Shown here piece by piece: positions 59,394 to 64,000 of a stretch of DNA of 64,000 nucleotides (position 1 is its first letter; each line of letters opens with the position of its first letter). The notes below the pieces were generated by a model. That model had not been told where the DNA came from. It ran no database searches and worked only from the letters and a program-made list of their open reading frames with translations. The stretch lies in assembly GCF_900107795.1 (NCBI RefSeq), contig NZ_FNRL01000019.1, positions 1 through 64,000 of the forward strand, written 5' to 3'. The position numbers and the translations under genes were made by a program. Source of the DNA: Chitinophaga terrae (ex Kim and Jung 2007). GTDB taxonomy: Bacteria; Bacteroidota; Bacteroidia; Chitinophagales; Chitinophagaceae.

Positions 59394-60194
59394 ATGTATA
59401 AACGGATCAGCATATTGAGCTGCGGATGGGTAGGGTTGGCGCTGGCTAACAGGTTAAGAGATGCGGGGTACCTGGTTAAAGGCGCCAGGACAACGGAAGA
59501 AGGAGCGGCTGCATTAACGCAAACAGGATTGGAAGGGTACCGCGTATGGCTTTCGCCCGGTGAATTGCAGATGCCGGAAGATTTCCTGGAAACAGACTGC
59601 CTGGTCATCGCCGTTCCTCCACGTATGCAACGCGGAAACGATGCACATACCCGGGAAATGGAGTTGCTGGTGAACAGGTTGAAAAGCGCGGGTATCCCGC
59701 AGTTGATCTTCATCAGCTCAACGGCGGTTTATGCTGCAACGGCAGGAGTGGTAACGGAAGAAGATACAGACTGGCCTGCTACCCCTAATGGACAGGCATT
59801 AAGAACCGTCGAAACCTGGTTGCTCGATAACTTTAATGCAACGGTGCTGAGGCCGGGAGGACTGGTAGGGTACGACCGCCTGCCAAGGGCGTCGCGCCTG
59901 CAATCCCTGCCTGATACTGTTGCCCAACCCATGAACGTTGTACACCGCGACGACCTGGTTGCGGTTATTGAACGCCTGGTGGAAACGCCCCAACCCGGCG
60001 AAATATTCAACGTCTGCGCCGGCAGGCATCCTATCAGGTACGCCTATTACGAAAAAGCCGCCGCCAAACTGGGTATTGCGTTGCCGCCGTTGCCGGGTAA
60101 CGGGCGTGCGGAAGGTAAGATCGTCGTCTCCGCCAAACTTTTACGAATGCTAAACTACCGCTTCAGGTATGATGATCCCATGGAGTTGGTGTAA
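59394..60194 (+). CDS. NAD(P)-dependent epimerase/SDR-like protein
   Basis: 266 residues, Rossmann fold. ISILSCGWVGLALANRLRDA is the nucleotide-binding loop (SCGWVG). LVIAVPP follows, and LIFISSTAVYAATAGVVTEE is the extended-SDR active-site strand (SSTAVYA). The usual catalytic YxxxK is not evident, TPNGQALRTVETWLL lying at that place, so the enzyme may be atypical. VLRPGGLVGYDRLP and MNVVHRDDLVAVIERLVE are the family C-terminal blocks. It starts nine bases after cbiB and may be co-transcribed. Family sure, substrate unknown. Confidence 0.82.
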   Translation: MYKRISILSCGWVGLALANRLRDAGYLVKGARTTEEGAAALTQTGLEGYRVWLSPGELQMPEDFLETDCLVIAVPPRMQRGNDAHTREMELLVNRLKSAGIPQLIFISSTAVYAATAGVVTEEDTDWPATPNGQALRTVETWLLDNFNATVLRPGGLVGYDRLPRASRLQSLPDTVAQPMNVVHRDDLVAVIERLVETPQPGEIFNVCAGRHPIRYAYYEKAAAKLGIALPPLPGNGRAEGKIVVSAKLLRMLNYRFRYDDPMELV

Positions 60195-60322
60195 TACTGC
60201 TTTTAGCTTTTTCTTAGGTAGAAATAATTGTTCACAAATACTAAAATGCCTATATTAGATGATCTCGCTTTAGCGAACCATTAAAAGATACTGTTTATCT
60301 CAAATCTAAACCTAGTAAAACC

Positions 60323-60625
60323 GTGAATCTGCTGTTACTTAGCCTTTCTGTTATGGCTATTTGGCTGATGTTCTCCATTTACCGGAGTTACCGCCGCAGG
60401 AAAGCGGATATGTTCCTGCCGGTAAGATCCGCCAGCATTATCAGGATCCGCAGCTACAAATCTTTTGGTATCCTTGCCACTATCCGGTTCAAAGATGAAA
60501 AAGCGCCAAAGGTCGGCGACCGCCTGTGCGAACAGGGAAGCATTTACCAGATCACAGGAGTGGTTGCTCCTGATCAGTCTGCACAGCTTACCGGAACCTG
60601 GGACTGCCGGCTCGTTAAAGTTTAA
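60323..60625 (+). CDS. Small membrane-anchored protein
   Basis: 100 residues from a GTG at 60323. One N-terminal membrane helix (NLLLLSLSVMAIWLMFSIYR) is followed by a basic stretch (SYRRRKADM) and a small beta domain (RSASIIRIRSYKSF, ILATIRFKDEKAPKVGDRLC, YQITGVVAPDQSAQLTGTW). The basic residues after the helix predict the domain stays in the cytoplasm. No family is recognised; the beta part superficially resembles an OB/NfeD-type barrel. It shows normal codon use and is 48 bases from the next small gene. Confidence 0.65.
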   Translation: MNLLLLSLSVMAIWLMFSIYRSYRRRKADMFLPVRSASIIRIRSYKSFGILATIRFKDEKAPKVGDRLCEQGSIYQITGVVAPDQSAQLTGTWDCRLVKV

Positions 60626-60673
60626 GACAGCTGGTCTGAGGTTTGCATAATTGTGTGAAAAAACTCAGATCTT

Positions 60674-60904
60674 ATGGACGCTTTTATGATTAAAATTCCA
60701 GGGGGCCGGTTTTACGTGCATCCCTGGTCATTAGACCGGTTTGCCGTAAATGTTGACGGCGAGGAAGTTGTATTGGAAACCGATGAAGACGGGTATGTAC
60801 GCGCTCCCGGAGCTACCTGGAAAGGAGGGCGGTTCAGCATGGGGCTATTAAATAATATTGCGGCGGCAATTGACAACTGGCGACGCAAAAATTCCCCATT
60901 TTGA
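60674..60904 (+). CDS. Small cytoplasmic protein, unknown function
   Basis: 76 residues with no signal or membrane segment: FMIKIPGGRFYVHPWSLDRF, AVNVDGEEVVLETDEDGYV, then a GATWKGGRFSMGLLNNIAAA helix and a basic tail (NWRRKNSPF). Beta-rich, then helical. It is compact and plausibly real because it is preceded by a similar-sized gene and ends two bases before the convergent glycosylase stop. No family is recognised. Confidence 0.6.
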   Translation: MDAFMIKIPGGRFYVHPWSLDRFAVNVDGEEVVLETDEDGYVRAPGATWKGGRFSMGLLNNIAAAIDNWRRKNSPF

Positions 60905-60906
60905 GG

Positions 60907-61608
60907 CTACCTGTAGGCGTTAAATGCATCTATATACCTGGAGACGTATTCAGATTTGCTCCTGGATTTATATTGCATAACGAAGCGGGGATGCTCCAGC
61001 GGCACAATTTCTTTGAAGAAACGCTCCTTGTCATTTAATGCCTTCAGGAACCCCGCATTTTTACCTGTGCCCATACAAAAACAGACGTCTTTGTTAATAT
61101 TCCAGGTCAGCTGCTCGCGCAAACTATCCACGATAAAGCCATATGCCGCTTTGGTAAGCGCGGAGCTGTCGTAATAATTATAATTTACTTCTTTACCACC
61201 TGGTTTCAGGGACGTAAACCCCAGCGGGCATACGGAGCTGATGTAAAAATCTTTATAGAATTTTTTTACTCCTCCATAAGCCTCTATCACATCATAAACA
61301 AAAACGGAGGAAGGCTCATAGGTTTTCACTCCTTTAACTTCTATCCCGCATTTTTCTTTTAACCGCGTGGTATCGGAAAACGGAACGCCGGTAGTGCCGG
61401 AACCAAACCTGCCGGGATTAATACCCAGTATCAGCCTGCGTTCGTGCGTATCGTGATAGAATTTCCTGTAAAAAGTGCTCATGACTTCCAATATCTGCCC
61501 CGGCTCTTTAAACGGGTTCATTACCCGGATCCCTGCGGGCAGTTTTCCCGGGAAATGCAAATGACTATTGAAGCTAATGATCTGCTGATCTATCGTTATA
61601 GGGTTCAT
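60907..61608 (-). CDS. SMUG2-like uracil-DNA glycosylase family protein
   Basis: 233 residues. LILGINPGRFGSGTTGVPFS is motif 1 (GINPG at 62-66) of the single-strand-selective uracil-DNA glycosylase group. FYISSVCPLGFT is the central strand, and PLEHPRFVMQYKSRSKSEYV is motif 2 with His206. The length and motifs fit the SMUG2 branch known from Pedobacter, which removes uracil and related bases from DNA. Its ATG overlaps the TGA of the histidine kinase upstream (TGATG at 61610-61606), so it is translated from the kinase message. The substrate is inferred from family. Confidence 0.85.
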   Translation of the reverse strand: MNPITIDQQIISFNSHLHFPGKLPAGIRVMNPFKEPGQILEVMSTFYRKFYHDTHERRLILGINPGRFGSGTTGVPFSDTTRLKEKCGIEVKGVKTYEPSSVFVYDVIEAYGGVKKFYKDFYISSVCPLGFTSLKPGGKEVNYNYYDSSALTKAAYGFIVDSLREQLTWNINKDVCFCMGTGKNAGFLKALNDKERFFKEIVPLEHPRFVMQYKSRSKSEYVSRYIDAFNAYR

Positions 61609-63716
61609 CAGGCGGTTTGGGAATGTTTATTGATCTTTTCCAGGATTTCTTCCTCCCGGTATGGTTTCGTGATATAATCATTCAGGCCGGATCTCAGGTA
61701 CAGTTCAATATCTTCTTCCAAAACATTACCGGTGATGGCAATGATAGTCACGCCTGCCTTCCCCGGGTCTGGAAGTTTCCTGATAAGTTGAGCTAATGTA
61801 AGCCCGTCAATACCCGGAAGATCAATATCTGTAAGCACAAAATCGAATTCTTCCGCCTGGTAAACGGCAAAGGCTTCCTCGGCGCTGGACACGATCTTAA
61901 AGGACGCCTGCAGCTTGGTCAGCATCAGGTTCAGAAGCTTCTGGTTAAGTATACTGTCTTCTACTACTAATAGCCTTACATGGGAAGGTATTACGGTAGT
62001 ACTGGGAGTTTTTGACACGGGGATAATTATTTTTTTGGTTGCCGGAACCTGGTTAGCCGGCAAATAAGTAATTTCAAAACTAAAGGTGGTGCCTTTACCC
62101 GGAAAACTATCAGCATGAATTTTACCCTTATGCAATTCGATGATCTTTTGGGTAATATTTAATCCTAATCCGCTCCCTTTCTGGTAATGGTCCTTCCCCT
62201 GGGTATAAGCGTTAAACATCAAAGGTAACTCTTTGTGGGAAATACCGGGTCCTGTATCTTTAATACTAACCTGCAACAGGCTGTCGTCTCTCAGGTAGGC
62301 GGTCAGTTTCACCTCGCCTTTATCCGTATACTTGATGGCGTTTGCCAACAGGTTGGTAACAACCTGCTTTAACCGGAAAGAATCTCCTACCACCAGTTTA
62401 GAACTCGGAAAATAAATGTTCACCTCAAAGTTCAGCCCTTTTTCCGCGGCCTGGATAGAGAGGGTATTGGTCACTTCTTCAATGGCTGTACGGGGCGAAA
62501 ATTTCTCCTTTTTCAGGATAGGCTCGTTCGCCTCGATGCGGGAGTAGTCCAACACGTTGTTCACCACCTGCAACAACATTTCGGCCGAGTGCTGGATAGC
62601 TTTGATATAAGGTTGATCCGGCGCCAGCAGCCTGGCAAACCCGATCAGCGACTGTACAGGCGTCCTGATCTCGTGGCTGATAGTAGCAGCGAAATCACTT
62701 TTCTGCCGGGCCAGTTGTTCCGCCTGGCGTTTCGCTTTCAGCAACGCCATGTCATACCTGTAGAGGCGTACGATTCCGAAAATGATAATACCCGCCAGCA
62801 GGAGGATCAGAGGGATCTCCCAGTAATTATGTTTGTTAAGCTGGTATAAAGAAGTTTGTGCTTCGGCAGTGAGCTGTGTTCTCCGCTCTGCTGCAGCTAC
62901 CCTTATTTCCTGCTGCAGATCCGACAGGAAGGAGAGGAGGTTGCTGAACAGTTTTTCGTTGGAAGTGACGAGAAGGTATTCTTTCTCCCTCAACTGCTGG
63001 TGACTGGTCACTGCATCTTTCAGGAACTTGTTATAAGCTCGTTGAATATCTTTCAGCTGGGCGGCAGTAAATGTTTTGTTGCTGCCCGGGTCCTGGTAGG
63101 TGATGATCTGCACCTGTTTGTTGGTATCTTCCTTCGGTTTATTGCTGATCGCATCTCTTATACGGCCCAGCAACGCCTTTTTACTCTTGCTTTGCTTTGT
63201 GATGGCCGTAACCAGGGTGTCCGCCTTCACGGGGGTGCTGATCTTCGGGGCAATGCTGCCCAGCTGCCTCAAAGGAGGAGGGATAGGAGCAGTGGTATCC
63301 CAGTTTTCCGACATAGAGAGCAGGGAATCTACATAACGTTTGGATTCCAGGAACAAAGTAGCCGCCTTCTGTTTGTTCGACAACAGCCGGTTAACCGTGT
63401 GCTTGTTGGATTGCTCCATAGCGCTGTCTATATGCCGGGCTACCCGTTGTAATTTCTGCGTATAGTCGTTGAGGTAAGTTCGGTCGTACGTAATGGTATA
63501 CAAACGAAAGCTATTATCGGCCGAGTATAACAACTGTATGGATTTATCTATATGTTCGGCTTCCTGGCTGTTATTGCCTAAATTTTGTACTACTAATCCT
63601 AATTGTTGCGATTCCTGTCGGCGTACCGAGATGATCATAAAAAATGTCAGGAGAACGATCACCATTATCGTCAACATGGCGTAGCGCACATAAGCCTTTT
63701 CCTGTGAGGTGTGCAT
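61608..63716 (-). CDS. Hybrid sensor histidine kinase with receiver domain
   Basis: 702 residues. Membrane helix 1 at about 14-31 (MLTIMVIVLLTFFMIISV). A helical periplasmic sensor of about 260 residues follows, with CHASE3-like character and a predicted coiled coil. Membrane helix 2 at about 296-316 (IPLILLLAGIIIFGIVRLYR). HisKA has phospho-His348 in ATISHEIRTPVQSLIGFARL. HATPase_c shows DSFRLKQVVTNLLANAIKYT, KDTGPGISHKELPLMFNAYT and GSGLGLNITQKIIELH. The C-terminal receiver has phosphoacceptor Asp630 in FDFVLTDIDLPGIDG and the KP lysine in DYITKPYREEE. There is no DNA-binding domain, so output must pass to another protein. Its stop overlaps the glycosylase start. Confidence 0.93.
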   Translation of the reverse strand: MHTSQEKAYVRYAMLTIMVIVLLTFFMIISVRRQESQQLGLVVQNLGNNSQEAEHIDKSIQLLYSADNSFRLYTITYDRTYLNDYTQKLQRVARHIDSAMEQSNKHTVNRLLSNKQKAATLFLESKRYVDSLLSMSENWDTTAPIPPPLRQLGSIAPKISTPVKADTLVTAITKQSKSKKALLGRIRDAISNKPKEDTNKQVQIITYQDPGSNKTFTAAQLKDIQRAYNKFLKDAVTSHQQLREKEYLLVTSNEKLFSNLLSFLSDLQQEIRVAAAERRTQLTAEAQTSLYQLNKHNYWEIPLILLLAGIIIFGIVRLYRYDMALLKAKRQAEQLARQKSDFAATISHEIRTPVQSLIGFARLLAPDQPYIKAIQHSAEMLLQVVNNVLDYSRIEANEPILKKEKFSPRTAIEEVTNTLSIQAAEKGLNFEVNIYFPSSKLVVGDSFRLKQVVTNLLANAIKYTDKGEVKLTAYLRDDSLLQVSIKDTGPGISHKELPLMFNAYTQGKDHYQKGSGLGLNITQKIIELHKGKIHADSFPGKGTTFSFEITYLPANQVPATKKIIIPVSKTPSTTVIPSHVRLLVVEDSILNQKLLNLMLTKLQASFKIVSSAEEAFAVYQAEEFDFVLTDIDLPGIDGLTLAQLIRKLPDPGKAGVTIIAITGNVLEEDIELYLRSGLNDYITKPYREEEILEKINKHSQTA

Positions 63717-64000
63717 GACGTCAAATAACTTGGAATTTCCTTGTTTGTTAAGGCGCCAAAAATAACAGATTTTTCTGACGCAACTAAAAGATTATCAATC
63801 ATGAACAATGCGTATGGATATGTTTTTTGGATAGAGATATATACGTATTATAGTTATTTTAATGATATTAATATTTTTTATATGTGGTGAATTTTTTAAG
63901 AGGATGACCGTTCTATGTTGTACTTTGTATTTAAATTATCCGGCATGTTGCGCTGTTTTTTCTTTATTGGATTTCTCGTTATTTCCCTTTCTGTCCATTG

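Noticed and set aside
1..64000. CRISPR arrays, tRNA or rRNA genes
   Set aside because: No regularly spaced direct repeats, and no tRNA arm consensus or rRNA-like stretches, were seen on reading both strands.

Overview
The window looks like a chromosome segment of a Bacteroidota member, most likely Chitinophagaceae (Chitinophaga-like). The evidence is three SusC/SusD outer-membrane pairs, two ECF sigma/FecR anti-sigma pairs, lipoproteins with Bacteroidota-type lipoboxes, a TlpA protein with a DUF4369-like N-terminus, no strong Shine-Dalgarno motifs, and a TAnnTTTG promoter element. Species cannot be fixed from the sequence alone. No rRNA, tRNA or CRISPR array was seen.

Region 1 (1-6000) is accessory and decayed. 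The end of an IS3-type element interrupts an AAA/SMC-like ATPase gene, followed by remnants of a conjugative coupling protein (MobC/TraG type) and of two unrecognised genes. A compact AT-rich operon follows, encoding two related lipoproteins, an 87-residue protein and a possible 40-residue protein. Then come an orphan fragment and a divergent TetR/flavin-binding-protein pair sharing a 12-bp inverted repeat.

Region 2 (6000-15400) holds a DJ-1/PfpI protein, a SMI1/KNR4-HEAT protein, a two-gene RloA/RloB (AbiL-like) candidate phage-defence operon, an acetyltransferase, an S41 peptidase, a beta-helix protein and a secreted esterase.

Region 3 (15400-23500, minus strand) is a complete signalling-plus-uptake locus in the order ECF sigma, FecR, SusC (with STN domain), SusD, TlpA. 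A hairpin separates SusD from TlpA. Beside it lies a decayed two-gene nucleotidyltransferase (MNT-like) module, then a YcxB-like protein and an alpha/beta hydrolase.

Region 4 (25500-34700) is a glycan cluster of two convergent operons. It has two GT4-like glycosyltransferases, GmhB, bifunctional HldE, two GT9 heptosyltransferase-like enzymes, a GT2 enzyme and a NodU/CmcH-type carbamoyltransferase. Together these suggest synthesis of ADP-heptose and assembly of a heptose-containing, probably carbamoylated glycan. A small acidic protein and a degenerate receiver-domain protein flank it.

Region 5 (36400-43900, minus strand) is a second SusC/SusD locus with two discoidin-like surface lipoproteins and no adjacent regulator or carbohydrate-active enzyme. 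Region 6 (44300-52200) holds an XRE regulator behind repeated TTGT-ACAA boxes, a tiny lipoprotein, and a third locus (ECF sigma, FecR, SusC with STN, SusD).

Region 7 (52200-64000) is mostly housekeeping: a DoxX-like membrane protein, an old-yellow-enzyme reductase, a fatty acid desaturase, an HdeD-like protein, two late cobalamin genes (threonine-phosphate decarboxylase and CbiB), an SDR-type protein, two small proteins, a SMUG2-like DNA glycosylase and a hybrid histidine kinase whose stop codon overlaps the glycosylase start.
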